DNA from: Steroidobacteraceae bacterium
GTDB lineage: Bacteria; Pseudomonadota; Gammaproteobacteria; Steroidobacterales; Steroidobacteraceae
Direction of reading: 5' to 3'
Assembly (NCBI GenBank): GCA_029266835.1
Contig: JAQSWD010000010.1
Location: 1-53,396 of the forward strand
Length of the DNA: 53,396 bases
The position numbers and the translations under genes are program-made. The notes under the pieces were generated by a model that ran no database searches, was not told the DNA's origin, and worked only from the letters and a program-made list of their open reading frames with translations. This document shows positions 25,792-35,214 of this stretch, one piece after another. Position 1 is the stretch's first letter. The number at the start of each line of letters is the position of its first letter.

Positions 25792-27687
25792 ATGACAGGT
25801 ATGAAAGCAGCACTGCGCAATCCCCTGCTTCTGGTCGCCATCGTGGCCACTGCCCTGGTGCTGAGCGGCTGTCCGAGCACGCCTCGCCGCGGCGGGCCTC
25901 CCAGCGTCGACCGCGCGGAAGCCCTGGTGCGAGCCGGCGATCATGCGGCGGCGGCGGCCATCTACGAGCGCCTGGGTGCCGAATCCACCGGCAGCGACAG
26001 CGCGGAATTCAACCTGCGTGCGGCCCGCGCCTACCTGGCTGCCGGCCGTGCCCCCGATGCGGATCGCATCCTCGCGCTGCTGCCATCGGGTGGCCTGACG
26101 CAGCAGCAGTCGCTCGAACAAAAGTTGTTGCGCATCCAGTCGGCACTGGCCCAAGGCCGGGGTGACGAGGCCTGGCGTGACATCACGGCCATGCAGGCCC
26201 CGGCGTCGCAGGCTGCGGCCGCGCGTTACCACGAAACGCGCCAGCAGGTGGCGATCGCCACTGGTCACCTGCTCGACGGTATCCGGGCGGAGCTTTCCCG
26301 CGAGCGCGTGATCGGTCCCGGCGACGCCCGCACCGCGCGCGCCGAACTACTGTCGCAATTGCGCGCCGCCGCCGAACGGGGCGCGTCGCTGGCTCCGCCG
26401 CCCGGCAGCGATGTCACCGTGCGCGGCTGGCTCGAAGCCGCTTCGGTAGCGCTCGACAACTCGCGCAACCCGACGCTGGGGGCGACGCGACTCAACGCGT
26501 TCCGGGCGCGATATCCCACGCATCCCGCCCTGGGGCCGTTGTCCGGTGAGCCGACCATCGGCATTCCAGAACCCGATGCCAGGCTGGCCTCGGCGCCCCA
26601 TGTCGCGCTCATGTTGCCGCTTTCCGGCCGCACCTCCGCCCCTGCCGCGCAGATCCGCGATGGATTCATGACGGCGTACTACCAGCTTTCGCCGGCGACG
26701 CGGCCCCGGCTGCGTGTATATGACACGGCGCTGGCTTCCTTCGCCGACACGCTGGCCGAAGCCACGGCCAACGGTGCCGAATTCATCGTCGGCCCGTTGA
26801 CGCGCGAAGAAGTGATCGCGGCCGCCGACATCCTGACTACCCGCCCCACCCTGCTGGCGCTCAATTTCCTGCCCGCCGATCATGTGAAGCCGGAGAAGTT
26901 CTACCAGTTCGCCCTCTCGCCGGAAGACGACGCCCGCGCGGTCGCGCGTTACATCACCGCCAACGGCCGCCGCCGCGGCGTGGTGCTGACTCCCGAGGGC
27001 GATTGGGGCACCCGTGTTGCCGCGGCATTCGACGAAGAACTCCGGGCAGCCGGCGGTTATGTACTCGGCCAGGCGAGTTTCGGTGGTGGCGCGCGCAATG
27101 CCAACGACTTCGGACCCAGCATCATGCAGGTGCTGCGCACCGACGACAGCGGCTCGCGTCACCAACGCATCCAGTCGACCATAGGTCAGAAGCTCGAACT
27201 CGAACCTCGGCGCCGTCCCGACATCCAGTTCATCTTCGCGCCCAGCCAGCCCGCCGCCGCGCGTCTGTTACGCCCGCAGCTGCGTTATCACCTCGCCGGC
27301 GATATTCCGACTTACACCCTGGGCGATGCCTACGAGCCGCATCCCACGGCGAACCAGGAAATCGAGGGTGTGATGTTCCCCGACATGCCCTGGATGCTCA
27401 GCGTCGAGAGCCGACCCACGGAGATTCGCGAGGCGGCGCGCGCGGCCTTCGGCGAGTCCGCGGCAAAGCGCGGGCGTCTCTTCGCATTTGGCTACGACGC
27501 GTTCCGCATCGCCGATGCGCTCAGGCGCGGCGCCAGCATCGATCCGCAAGGGCTCACGGGCACGCTGTCGCTGGACGCGCAGGGATACGTGCGCCGCGAG
27601 CTCGATTGGGTGCGCATCAAGTCGGGCACGCCCACGCCGCTCGAGAAAGCCGATGCGGTGGCTCCGGCCGCCGCGCAAGCTCAATAG
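25792..27687 (+). CDS. lpoA: Penicillin-binding protein activator LpoA (outer-membrane lipoprotein)
   Basis: Outer-membrane lipoprotein that stimulates class A penicillin-binding proteins from the periplasm. The lipoprotein signal ends in ALVLSGC (Cys near residue 25). An N-terminal TPR-like domain (AEALVRAGDHAAAAAIYERLG...) is followed by a periplasmic-binding-like domain from VALMLPLSGRTSAPAAQIRDGFMTAYY to the end. 631 residues from ATG 25792; ATG 25801 is three codons later. The frame stays open upstream across antisense rsmI and rnpB, but that stretch is not coding. Confidence 0.93.
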   Translation: MTGMKAALRNPLLLVAIVATALVLSGCPSTPRRGGPPSVDRAEALVRAGDHAAAAAIYERLGAESTGSDSAEFNLRAARAYLAAGRAPDADRILALLPSGGLTQQQSLEQKLLRIQSALAQGRGDEAWRDITAMQAPASQAAAARYHETRQQVAIATGHLLDGIRAELSRERVIGPGDARTARAELLSQLRAAAERGASLAPPPGSDVTVRGWLEAASVALDNSRNPTLGATRLNAFRARYPTHPALGPLSGEPTIGIPEPDARLASAPHVALMLPLSGRTSAPAAQIRDGFMTAYYQLSPATRPRLRVYDTALASFADTLAEATANGAEFIVGPLTREEVIAAADILTTRPTLLALNFLPADHVKPEKFYQFALSPEDDARAVARYITANGRRRGVVLTPEGDWGTRVAAAFDEELRAAGGYVLGQASFGGGARNANDFGPSIMQVLRTDDSGSRHQRIQSTIGQKLELEPRRRPDIQFIFAPSQPAAARLLRPQLRYHLAGDIPTYTLGDAYEPHPTANQEIEGVMFPDMPWMLSVESRPTEIREAARAAFGESAAKRGRLFAFGYDAFRIADALRRGASIDPQGLTGTLSLDAQGYVRRELDWVRIKSGTPTPLEKADAVAPAAAQAQ

Positions 27688-27701
27688 CGCAGTCACGGCG
27701 C

Positions 27702-28052
27702 ATGGATGGCCGCCGTCAAACCGGCGCGCTGGCCGAGAACAGTGCCGCTGCCTTTCTCGAAGCCCAGGGTTTCCAGATTGTCGCGCGCAACTTCCTGCGG
27801 CGCGTCGGCGAACTCGACGTGGTGGCCCGCGCCGGAGACCTTCTGGTCATCGCTGAAGTGCGCACACGGGCTGACGACCGGTTCGGCGGCGCTGCCGCCA
27901 GCATCAGCTACTCGAAGCAGCGGCGCATCATCGCCACGTCTGCACTGTTTCTGGACCAGCATCCGCAGTTCCGGCATTGCCGCGTGCGTTTCGACGTGCT
28001 GGTGGTGAAAGACGGCCGTGTCGAGTGGCTGCGCCACGCCTTCGATGCCTAG
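27702..28052 (+). CDS. yraN: YraN family endonuclease-like protein
   Basis: 116-residue UPF0102 protein with a Holliday-junction-resolvase-like nuclease fold. Visible are the typical start GALAENSAAAFLEAQGFQIVARNFLRRVGELDVVARAGDLLVIAEVRTR, which contains the GE-x-DxxA and V-E-V-like catalytic pattern (here IAEVR), then S-KQRRIIATSALFL and RFDVL. It directly follows lpoA by 14 bases, as in most gammaproteobacteria. The biological role of the family is not settled. Confidence 0.92.
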   Translation: MDGRRQTGALAENSAAAFLEAQGFQIVARNFLRRVGELDVVARAGDLLVIAEVRTRADDRFGGAAASISYSKQRRIIATSALFLDQHPQFRHCRVRFDVLVVKDGRVEWLRHAFDA

Positions 28053-28088
28053 CCAAACCGCGCGGGTGCGGCTATGGTCGCTGGCCAG

Positions 28089-28745
28089 ATGAAAACACTC
28101 GACGAGCTGTTCCAGAACAACCGCGAATGGTCCGAGAAGATCCGGAGCCAGGATCCCGAGTTCTTCGCCAAACTGTCCCGCCAGCAAACGCCCAACTATC
28201 TGTGGATCGGATGCGCCGACAGCCGCGTGCCCGCGAACCAGATCGTGGGCCTGTTGCCGGGTGACGTCTTCGTCCATCGCAACATCGCCAATATGGTGGT
28301 TCACACCGACCTGAATTGCCTGTCGGTCATGCAATTCGCGGTGGATATCCTCAAGGTCAAACACGTCATCGTGGTCGGTCACTATGGCTGCAGCGGTGTG
28401 CAGGCCGCCATGCGCCGCATGCGCGTGGGCCTGGCCGACAACTGGTTGCGCCATGTGCAGGACGTGCACGAGAAGCATCAGCACACCCTTTCGCACATCG
28501 GTGGCGAAAGCCACGCCGCCGATCGGCTTTGCGAGTTGAACGTGGTCGAGCAGGTGCAGAACGTCTGCCAGACCAGCATCGCGCGTGATGCCTGGGATCG
28601 TGGCCAGGAGCTGCACGTTCACGGCTGGATCTACGGCATAGCCGACGGCCTGGCGCGGGACCTCCACACCACGGTCTCCGACTTCCGGGAAGTCACGGCG
28701 GTGTACCAGGCCGCGGTGGCGAAGCTGTCGCAGACGCGCGCGTGA
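28089..28745 (+). CDS. can: Beta-class carbonic anhydrase
   Basis: Zinc enzyme that interconverts CO2 and bicarbonate in the cytoplasm. Zinc ligands and catalytic dyad: WIGCADSRVPANQ (Cys, Asp-Arg pair) and VVGHYGCSGVQAA (His and Cys). RNIANMVV is also typical. 218 residues from ATG 28089. An ATG five codons upstream (28074) is possible. The stop overlaps the GTG of the next gene (GTGA). Confidence 0.95.
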   Translation: MKTLDELFQNNREWSEKIRSQDPEFFAKLSRQQTPNYLWIGCADSRVPANQIVGLLPGDVFVHRNIANMVVHTDLNCLSVMQFAVDILKVKHVIVVGHYGCSGVQAAMRRMRVGLADNWLRHVQDVHEKHQHTLSHIGGESHAADRLCELNVVEQVQNVCQTSIARDAWDRGQELHVHGWIYGIADGLARDLHTTVSDFREVTAVYQAAVAKLSQTRA

Positions 28746-29635
28746 GATTCTTCGCGGCGCTCGCATTGTGGGCGCTGGCGGCTGTTTCGCTGGCCGCGCC
28801 GCCCCAGCGGCACCTGGTCGATGTCGACGGCTTCTCCATCACCGTCTGGGAGAAATCTCCGCGCAAGCCGCGTGCCGCCATTCTCCTGGTCCACGGACGC
28901 ACCTGGAGCGCACTGCCCAATTTCGACCTTCAGGCGCCGGATCGATCGGTCATGGATCACCTCTCGGCACTGGGCTACGCGACCTATGCCATCGACCAAC
29001 GCGGCTACGGCGCCACGCCGCGCGATCCCACGGGCTGGCTGACGCCCGCACGCGCCGCGGACGACGTCAGCGCGACGCTGCGCTGGATCGACAAACAAAG
29101 GCGATTGCCATCCAGACCGGCATTGCTGGGTTATTCGCGCGGCGCGCACGTGGCCTTGTTCGTTGCGCAACGGGACCCCGGAGCGCTGTCGTCGCTGATC
29201 TTGTACGCGCTGCCGGGCGTGGGGCCCATGGCTGAGGCGGTAGCGCCACCCGAGCCGCCGCGTCGTCCCACCACACGATTTGCCGCGGCCGAAGATTTCA
29301 TCACTCCGGGCGCGGCCTCGCGCGATGTGATCGAAGCCTACGTGACCCAGGCGGTGGCCGCCAACCCGGTGCGCGTCGACTGGCGTGATGAAGCCGAATT
29401 CGAATTCGACGCGGGAAAAGTCTCCGCTCCCACGCTGCTGCTGTACGGCGCGAACGACCCGCTGCTCGACGACACCAAGGCCACGTTCTTCGCAGCGCTG
29501 GCCACGCGGGATCGCGCCTTCGTCGTACTGCCGGATTCGGACCACGCGGCGCACGTCGAGAACTCGCACCTGGCCTGGGTGCGCGCCGTCGACATGTTCG
29601 TGGGAATGCCGCGAGCCGCAGCCGCGGCCAACTAG
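28742..29635 (+). CDS. Secreted alpha/beta hydrolase
   Basis: 297 residues with a cleavable signal peptide (MRFFAALALWALAAVSLAAPP). The fold begins AILLVHGRTWSALPNFDL. The nucleophile elbow is LLGYSRGAHVAL (Ser near 131), the acid sits in LLLYGANDPLLDD and the His in LPDSDHAAHV. The substrate is unknown. It is coupled to the carbonic anhydrase gene by a GTGA overlap, and its stop touches the stop of sspB on the other strand with no gap. Confidence 0.85.
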   Translation: MRFFAALALWALAAVSLAAPPQRHLVDVDGFSITVWEKSPRKPRAAILLVHGRTWSALPNFDLQAPDRSVMDHLSALGYATYAIDQRGYGATPRDPTGWLTPARAADDVSATLRWIDKQRRLPSRPALLGYSRGAHVALFVAQRDPGALSSLILYALPGVGPMAEAVAPPEPPRRPTTRFAAAEDFITPGAASRDVIEAYVTQAVAANPVRVDWRDEAEFEFDAGKVSAPTLLLYGANDPLLDDTKATFFAALATRDRAFVVLPDSDHAAHVENSHLAWVRAVDMFVGMPRAAAAAN

Positions 29636-30037
29636 CTACTTGACGACCTTGAGCTGCGGACGCCGGCTACCGTCTTCCGGAGGCGCGGGCTTGGTGGGCG
29701 GTTCGGGGCCGAGGTCCTGCTCGGAGAACACCATTCCCTCACCAGTCTCCCGCGCGTAGATGCCGAGAACCGTGCTCACCGGAATGCGCACGTGGTGCAC
29801 CACGCCGGCGAAGCGGGCTTCGAACTCGATCCAGTCATTGCCCAGCACCAGCCGCTGTGTAGCCGTCGAGGACAGGTTCAGGACGACCTTGCCGTCCTTG
29901 ACGTAGGCGCGCGGCACTTCGACGCCGGCCTTCTCCGCGTCGACGATGACGTGCGGCGTTTCGCCGTTGTCCATCATCCAGCTGTGCATCGCGCGAATGA
30001 GATAGGGACGCTTGGAGTTACGCGCGCCGTTGGTCAT
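29636..30037 (-). CDS. sspB: ClpXP adaptor SspB
   Basis: Delivers ssrA-tagged peptides to ClpXP. Start region KRPYLIRAMHSWMMDNGETPHVIVDAEKAGVEVPRAYVKDGKVVLNLSSTATQRLVLGNDWIEFEARFAGVVHHVRIPVSTVLGIYARETGEGMVF matches the folded peptide-binding domain. The Pro-rich linker ends in RRPQLKVVK, the conserved XB tail that docks on ClpX. 133 residues from ATG 30037. Eight bases follow sspA. Confidence 0.94.
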   Translation of the reverse strand: MTNGARNSKRPYLIRAMHSWMMDNGETPHVIVDAEKAGVEVPRAYVKDGKVVLNLSSTATQRLVLGNDWIEFEARFAGVVHHVRIPVSTVLGIYARETGEGMVFSEQDLGPEPPTKPAPPEDGSRRPQLKVVK

Positions 30038-30044
30038 ATGGGGT

Positions 30045-30665
30045 TCATGCCAGTCGCATCTCCCGCTCGTTTTCCGAGAGGCTGGCGCGGAATGCCGGGC
30101 GCGAAAAAATCGTGCTGGCGTATTTGAGGATGGGTTGTGCCTGCGGCGGCAGATCGATCTCGTAACGCGGCAGCCGCCACAGGATGGGCGCGATGGTCGC
30201 ATCCACCATGGAAAACTCATCCGAGAGGAAAAAAGGCTTCACCTTGAACAGGTCGGAGCTGGACAACACGTTGTCGCGCAGTTCCTTGCGCAGCGCCACG
30301 ACGTCCCTGGATCCGGGGTTATCCAGCTTGCGCGCGATGTCGTACCAGTCGTGTTCGATCTGGTACAGCGCCAGGCGCGCGCGCGCGCGCGACACCGGGT
30401 CCACGGGCATGAGCGGCGGATGCGGGAACCGCTCATCCAGGTATTCCATGATGACGCGCGAATCGTAGAGCACGAGGTCGCGATCGATCAGTGTCGGCGT
30501 CGTGTGATACGGGTTGAGGTCGAGCAGGTCCTCGGGATACTTCCCGGGCGCCACGTCGACGATCTCGATATCGATGGCCTTTTCAGCGATGACGATCCGC
30601 GTCCGATGACTCCACGGGTCATCGGGCGTCGAAAACAAAGTCATCGTTGCGCGGCGGTTAGACAA
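30045..30665 (-). CDS. sspA: Stringent starvation protein A
   Basis: RNA-polymerase-associated protein with a glutathione-S-transferase fold that helps cells adapt to stationary phase and acid. Characteristic blocks are MTLFSTPDDPWSHRTRIVIAEK, LDLNPYHTTPTLIDRDLVLYDSRVIMEYLDERFPHPPLMPVDP and FLSDEFSMVDATIAPILWRLP. The start is TTG 30665, which has GGGGAG six bases upstream and yields MSNRRATMTLFS, matching the few residues that precede MTLFS in E. coli. ATG 30644 is the alternative. 206 residues. Confidence 0.94.
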   Translation of the reverse strand: MSNRRATMTLFSTPDDPWSHRTRIVIAEKAIDIEIVDVAPGKYPEDLLDLNPYHTTPTLIDRDLVLYDSRVIMEYLDERFPHPPLMPVDPVSRARARLALYQIEHDWYDIARKLDNPGSRDVVALRKELRDNVLSSSDLFKVKPFFLSDEFSMVDATIAPILWRLPRYEIDLPPQAQPILKYASTIFSRPAFRASLSENEREMRLA

Positions 30666-30713
30666 TGCCCGCTCCCCGCGCCAGGGCCCATTTCCGTATG
30701 GCGAGTGACGCGC

Positions 30714-31481
30714 TCAGGTGACGTCCTTCCAATATTCCTTCTTCAGCATGTACGCGATGCCCGTGAACATGAGAAGGAACAGGACCACCCAGATGCCGAT
30801 GCTCTGGCGCTCCACTTGCGTGGGATCGCTGGCGTACTGCAGGAAATTGACCGTATCGCGCACGAACTCGTCGTATTGCGCCGGCGTCAGGCTGCCCACC
30901 ACGGCCGGCTCGAACTTCTCGAACTGGTGCGAGACCACCGGCTTGCCGTCGGAACCCTTGGTCTCGACGTTCTTCCACACCACGGTTTGCACACCCTGCA
31001 GGCTCGACAGCACGTGCGGCATGGCCGTACCCGGAAGCTGCAGGTTGTTCACACCCGTCTGGCGCGCAGCGGGGTCCGCGTAGAACGTGGTGAGGAAATT
31101 GAAGATCCAGTCCGGACTGCGCGAACGCGCCACCAGCGACAGGTCGGGCGGCAACTTGCCGAACCACTCGACGGCATCGGCCTCGGGCATGGAACTGGTG
31201 ATGTAGTCGGTGAACTTTGCGCCCGGCTTCACCAGGTACTGATCACGCAGCTCATCCGAGATCTTGAGGTCCGCGGCCACGCGCGAATAACGCGCGTACT
31301 TGAGGGAGTGGCACCCGGAGCAATACGCCATGAAGTTGTTGGCGCCGCGCTGCAAGGACGCGAGGTTCGCGACTTCATTGTCGGCCGAACGCTGCCAGCC
31401 GGCATTACCGCCCTCACTGGCGTGCGCCGCGCCGGCGCCGATGAGCAGCGTGAGAAGGACGCTCGTGAACTTAGTGCGCAT
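30714..31481 (-). CDS. petC: Cytochrome c1 of the bc1 complex
   Basis: Haem c subunit of complex III, facing the periplasm. The signal peptide ends in GAGAAHA. The haem-binding CSGCH is near residue 54 and the axial Met lies in PGTAMPHVL. A C-terminal membrane anchor (IGIWVVLFLLMFTGIAYML) is followed by a basic tail. 255 residues. It overlaps cytochrome b by 11 bases. Confidence 0.95.
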   Translation of the reverse strand: MRTKFTSVLLTLLIGAGAAHASEGGNAGWQRSADNEVANLASLQRGANNFMAYCSGCHSLKYARYSRVAADLKISDELRDQYLVKPGAKFTDYITSSMPEADAVEWFGKLPPDLSLVARSRSPDWIFNFLTTFYADPAARQTGVNNLQLPGTAMPHVLSSLQGVQTVVWKNVETKGSDGKPVVSHQFEKFEPAVVGSLTPAQYDEFVRDTVNFLQYASDPTQVERQSIGIWVVLFLLMFTGIAYMLKKEYWKDVT

Positions 31482-32712
31482 TGTAGGTCACTCGATTCGG
31501 AACCGGTCCATTGCCATCCGCCTTCGAAACGAACGGCAGCAGGATGAAGAACGCGAAGTACAGCACCGTGAAGATGCGGGCCAGCAGCACGTAGATGCCG
31601 TCGGCGGGCTTGAGGCCCAGCCACATGAGCACGCAGAACGTCACGAAGAACGTGCCCAGCAGCAGCTTCGAGAGGATGCCTCGATAGCGGTACGACTTGT
31701 TCTTGGCCTTGTCGAGCCAAGGCAGGAACAGGAAGGCCGCGACCGAGAGGCCCATGAGCAACGCCCCGAGCTTCTGGTCCGGCACCGCGCGCAGGATCGC
31801 GTAGTAAGGCGTGAAGTACCACACCGGCGCGATGTGATCGGGCGTGGACGTCGGGTTTGCCGGCTCGAAGTTGGGCGCCTCGAGGAACAGCCCGCCGAAC
31901 GTGGGCACGAAGAACACCACGATGGCGAACAGCGTCAGGAACAGCCCGACGCCCACGATGTCCTTGAGCGAGTAATAGGGGTGGAAGGGAATGCCGTCCA
32001 CCGGCTTGCCGTTGCTGCCGAGGTTTTCCTTGATCTCGATGCCATCGGGATTGTTGGAACCCACCTGGCGAAGCGCCACGAGATGCAGCGCTATCAGCAG
32101 GGCCAGCAGGAACGGCACCGCGATCACGTGCAGCGAGAAGAAGCGCGTGAGCGTGGCATCGCCGATGCCGTAGTCGCCGCGGATCCACTCGGTGAGGCCC
32201 TCACCAATACCCGGGATGACGCCGAACAGGTTGATGATCACCTGCGCGCCCCAGTACGACATGTTGCCGTTGGGCAGCACGTAGCCCATGAAGGCCTCTG
32301 CCATGAGCGCGAGATAGATGAGCATGCCGATGACCCAGAGCAACTCGCGCGGGGCCTTGTAGCTGCCGTACATGAGCGCTCGCGCCATGTGCAGGTACAC
32401 CACGACGAAGAAGAACGACGCGCCGACCGCGTGCATGGGGTGAATGAGCCAGCCGTAGGGCACTTCGCGCACGAAGTACTGCAACGAGTCGAACGCCGTG
32501 GCCCAGCCCGGCTTGAAGTGCATGGTGATGAAAATGCCCGTCACGATCTGCATGACGAACACCAGCAACGCCAGCGAACCGAAGAAGTACCAGATGTTGA
32601 AGTTCTTGGGCGCGTAGTAGCCGGTGAGCTGGTCTTCCATGAACTGGTCGACCGGCAGGCGCTTGTTGAGCCAGGCGCGGAACCCGCCCTTTTTCTCGAT
32701 GACCGCAGACAT
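31471..32712 (-). CDS. petB: Cytochrome b of the bc1 complex
   Basis: Membrane core of complex III, with two b haems and quinol sites. Eight hydrophobic helices can be traced over 413 residues. The first haem-ligand helix contains HPMHAVGASFFFVVVYLHMARALMYGSY, the second FFSLHVIAVPFLLALLIALHLVAL. The Qo motif is present as PEWY-like APVWYFTPYYAILRAVP, where the usual PEW is PVW. ATG overlaps the petA stop as ATGA. Confidence 0.95.
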   Translation of the reverse strand: MSAVIEKKGGFRAWLNKRLPVDQFMEDQLTGYYAPKNFNIWYFFGSLALLVFVMQIVTGIFITMHFKPGWATAFDSLQYFVREVPYGWLIHPMHAVGASFFFVVVYLHMARALMYGSYKAPRELLWVIGMLIYLALMAEAFMGYVLPNGNMSYWGAQVIINLFGVIPGIGEGLTEWIRGDYGIGDATLTRFFSLHVIAVPFLLALLIALHLVALRQVGSNNPDGIEIKENLGSNGKPVDGIPFHPYYSLKDIVGVGLFLTLFAIVVFFVPTFGGLFLEAPNFEPANPTSTPDHIAPVWYFTPYYAILRAVPDQKLGALLMGLSVAAFLFLPWLDKAKNKSYRYRGILSKLLLGTFFVTFCVLMWLGLKPADGIYVLLARIFTVLYFAFFILLPFVSKADGNGPVPNRVTYNAH

Positions 32713-33347
32713 CAGGCGGCTCCTTTCGCGGCGCTATCCACACCGATGATGAGCTTGTTGTCGCCTTCGAAACTGTACGGAGGAACCACCAGGTTGACCG
32801 AGGCCGGCGAACCGGCGAACACACGTCCCGCCAGGTCGAACTTCGAGCCGTGGCAGGGACAGAAGAATCCGCCCGGCCAGTCGGCGGAGATCGTGGTGTC
32901 GCCCGGTGTGAACCGGGTCTTGGGCAGGCAGCCCAGATGCGTGCAAGTGCCGATGAGCACCAGCACTTCGGGCTTGAGCGCGCGCGCGTCGTTCTTGGCG
33001 TACTCGGGCTGCTCCGAATTCTCGGACTTTGCGTCTTTGAGCTCTCCGTCGTGCGAGTTCAGCGACGCCAGCATCTCGGGGGTGCGCTTGACGACGTACA
33101 CCTGCTTCTTGCGCCAGAAGAACGTGGCCATCTGGCCGGGTTCTATGCGACTCAGGTCCACCTCGGTGGGCAAACCCGCCGCCCGCGCGCTTTCAGATGG
33201 CTTCCACGATGCCACGAAGGGCACCGCGGTCAGCACCGCGCCAACGGCGCCGGTACCGGCGGTGGCAGCTATCAGGAACTTGCGCCGACTCTCGTCGACT
33301 TCCGGGGCGGTATCGCCGACGGTATGGCCGGCCGCGTGATCGCTCAT
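32712..33347 (-). CDS. petA: Rieske iron-sulfur subunit of the bc1 complex
   Basis: Electron acceptor from ubiquinol. The N-terminus has a twin-arginine motif SRRKFLIAATAGTGAVGAVLTAVPFVAS that doubles as membrane anchor. The 2Fe-2S ligands are in CTHLGC and CPCHGSKFD. ATG 33347 gives 211 residues. It is the first gene of petABC. The 138-bp gap to the divergent degS-type gene must hold promoters for both. Confidence 0.95.
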   Translation of the reverse strand: MSDHAAGHTVGDTAPEVDESRRKFLIAATAGTGAVGAVLTAVPFVASWKPSESARAAGLPTEVDLSRIEPGQMATFFWRKKQVYVVKRTPEMLASLNSHDGELKDAKSENSEQPEYAKNDARALKPEVLVLIGTCTHLGCLPKTRFTPGDTTISADWPGGFFCPCHGSKFDLAGRVFAGSPASVNLVVPPYSFEGDNKLIIGVDSAAKGAA

Positions 33348-33485
33348 TAAAAATGACCTCAGAATCGTTCGTTCAACCCGACGCAGGTGGTGCGAAAATG
33401 CTCCGCTGCGAGACCTCGGGAGGCGGCGCATTATACACATGCGGATCAGAGCTAAGACCTTCCGCCGATAAGGAATATCCGGTTC

Positions 33486-34673
33486 ATGTCGACTCGACCG
33501 TTCCTCCGATTTCTGTCTTTCATTAGCGTGTCCGCCATCGTGGGACTGGCGGCGGCATTCGTCGTCGTCATGTTGCGTCCGGAGCTCATCGCCCGGCATG
33601 CGCCCGCTCCCGCCGCCCAGCCGGCGCCGGTGGCCCCGCCGCCGGCCTCGGTGCCTGCCGAGCCCACCCCCGTCCCGGTCGTGGAAACCCCGCGCGCGAC
33701 CAATTCGTACGCCCAGGCCGTGGAGCGGGCGGCGCCGGCCGTAGTGAACATCTACACGGCGCGCCTGGTCACCGAACGCATCCAGCCCAATGCCATCGAG
33801 GAGTTGTTTGGCGACGCCCGGCCTCGCTACAGGCAGCGGCTGGAACAGAGCCTGGGCTCAGGCGTCATCGTCGATGCCGCGGCCCATGTCATCACCAACC
33901 ATCACGTGATCGCCTCGGCGGACCTGATCCGCGCCCAGCTGGCCGATGGCCGCGTGGCCGACGCCCGCATCGTCGGCCGCGACCCGGAAACCGACCTCGC
34001 CATATTGCAGCTCGACCTCAAGAAGGACGTGCCGGTGATGCCGCTGGGAAACTCCGACCGGGTGCGCGTGGGCGACATCGTTCTGGCCATCGGCAACCCC
34101 GTCGGCCTGTCGCAGACCGTCACGCAGGGCATCGTCAGCGCTACGGGTCGCGGGCAATTGGGCGTGGCCACATTCGAGAACTTCATCCAGACCGATGCCC
34201 CCATCAACGTGGGCAACTCGGGCGGCGCGCTCATCAATGCCAGCGGCGAGTTGATCGGCATCAACACGGCCGTGCTGGCCAAGAATCTCGGCGTGGAGGG
34301 GATCGGCTTTGCCATTCCCGTGAACCTGGTCGGTGGCGTGATGCGTGAGATCCTCACCAAGGGCCGCGTGGTCCGCGGCTGGATCGGCATCGTGCCTGCC
34401 GACATCGACCAGATCGAAGCGCGCCGCTTCAATCTGCCCCAGGCGGGCGTGGTTGTGGCCAAGCTCTACGTGGGCAGCCCCGCCGCCGCGGTGGGCATGG
34501 AACCGCGCGACATCATCCTCACCGTGAATGGCGCTAAGGTGACCAGCGCGCAGGACACGCTGACGCGCATCGCCAACGCCAAGCCCGGCACCAAGGTAAA
34601 GATCACCGGCCTGCGTGGCCCCGAGAAATTCTCGAGCGAAGTGGAAGTGACCGAACGCCCCAGAAACCGCTGA
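33486..34673 (+). CDS. degS: DegS/AlgW-type periplasmic serine protease
   Basis: HtrA-family protease anchored in the inner membrane, which in relatives cleaves the anti-sigma factor RseA/MucA to start the envelope stress response. N-terminal anchor FLSFISVSAIVGLAAAFVVVML, Pro/Ala-rich linker, then the catalytic triad: His in NHHVIA (about 139), Asp in ETDLAIL (about 168) and Ser in GNSGGAL (about 244). A single PDZ domain (VVRGWIGIVPADI to the end) and 395 residues favour DegS over DegP/DegQ. Its position beside petABC and sspAB matches algW in Pseudomonas. Confidence 0.92.
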   Translation: MSTRPFLRFLSFISVSAIVGLAAAFVVVMLRPELIARHAPAPAAQPAPVAPPPASVPAEPTPVPVVETPRATNSYAQAVERAAPAVVNIYTARLVTERIQPNAIEELFGDARPRYRQRLEQSLGSGVIVDAAAHVITNHHVIASADLIRAQLADGRVADARIVGRDPETDLAILQLDLKKDVPVMPLGNSDRVRVGDIVLAIGNPVGLSQTVTQGIVSATGRGQLGVATFENFIQTDAPINVGNSGGALINASGELIGINTAVLAKNLGVEGIGFAIPVNLVGGVMREILTKGRVVRGWIGIVPADIDQIEARRFNLPQAGVVVAKLYVGSPAAAVGMEPRDIILTVNGAKVTSAQDTLTRIANAKPGTKVKITGLRGPEKFSSEVEVTERPRNR

Positions 34674-34704
34674 TCGCGGTCGAGCGGTTCTTCAACTACA
34701 TGAA

Positions 34705-34723
34705 CGCCGCCGCTTCGGCGGCG
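34705..34723 (+). terminator. GC-rich hairpin after the degS-type gene
   Basis: Seven-base-pair stem CGCCGCC/GGCGGCG around a short loop that contains CTTCG, 32 bases after the stop. No T-tract follows, so if it terminates it would do so weakly. It separates the plus-strand protease from the convergent signalling operon. Confidence 0.45.
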
Positions 34724-34759
34724 TCAAGAGTGGCGCGTGAGCGCCGGCAACTAGCCCTT

Positions 34760-35209
34760 CTACTGTAAACAGACGACCACATTGGCGGCGTACGAACGCC
34801 AGTTGATCGGAATCACGAACGAACGGCCGGTGGTGGCCGCGGCCTGGGCCGCGTTCGTTCGATCACAGATGGTCGGCGTGCTGATGATGAAGTTGCGGCC
34901 GAAATCGCGGCGCGCATTGCCCGAGATCGTGTTGGCCACTTCGCCGACGAGGTCGCGCACGTTCTGCTCGCCCGTGTCGGTTTCGTTCATGCACATCAAC
35001 ATGACGGAGAGCATGCCGCGCGGCGCGGTGAAGTACACCTTGCCTTCGCGATTGCCGGAAATGCCGATCACGCCCGCGTAGTCCTGCACCACCGCTGATT
35101 TGTCGATGCACAGGTAGGGCGAACCCACCGTGGCCGGATGACCGGTCGCGGTTTCGAAGAAGTGCACGGTCCCCTGCACAAAGGTTCGAACTTCTTCAGC
35201 GTCGAGCAT
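34760..35209 (-). CDS. CheX-like phosphatase-fold protein
   Basis: 149 residues, last gene of the TonB-CheA-CheY-CheX operon. The pattern VVQDYAGVIGISGNREGKVYFTAPRGMLSVMLM followed by VRDLVGEVANTISGNARRDFG is the CheX/CheC signature. E and N of the ExxxN-type motif (GEVANTI) are the residues that remove phosphate from CheY-P in known CheX proteins. It starts five bases after the CheY-like stop, so the likely substrate is that regulator. No flagellar genes are nearby. Confidence 0.82.
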   Translation of the reverse strand: MLDAEEVRTFVQGTVHFFETATGHPATVGSPYLCIDKSAVVQDYAGVIGISGNREGKVYFTAPRGMLSVMLMCMNETDTGEQNVRDLVGEVANTISGNARRDFGRNFIISTPTICDRTNAAQAAATTGRSFVIPINWRSYAANVVVCLQ

Positions 35210-35214
35210 GTCTC

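Noticed and set aside
31300..33339. Open plus-strand frame across petABC
   Set aside because: Antisense shadow of cytochrome b and Rieske genes, with no recognisable domain.
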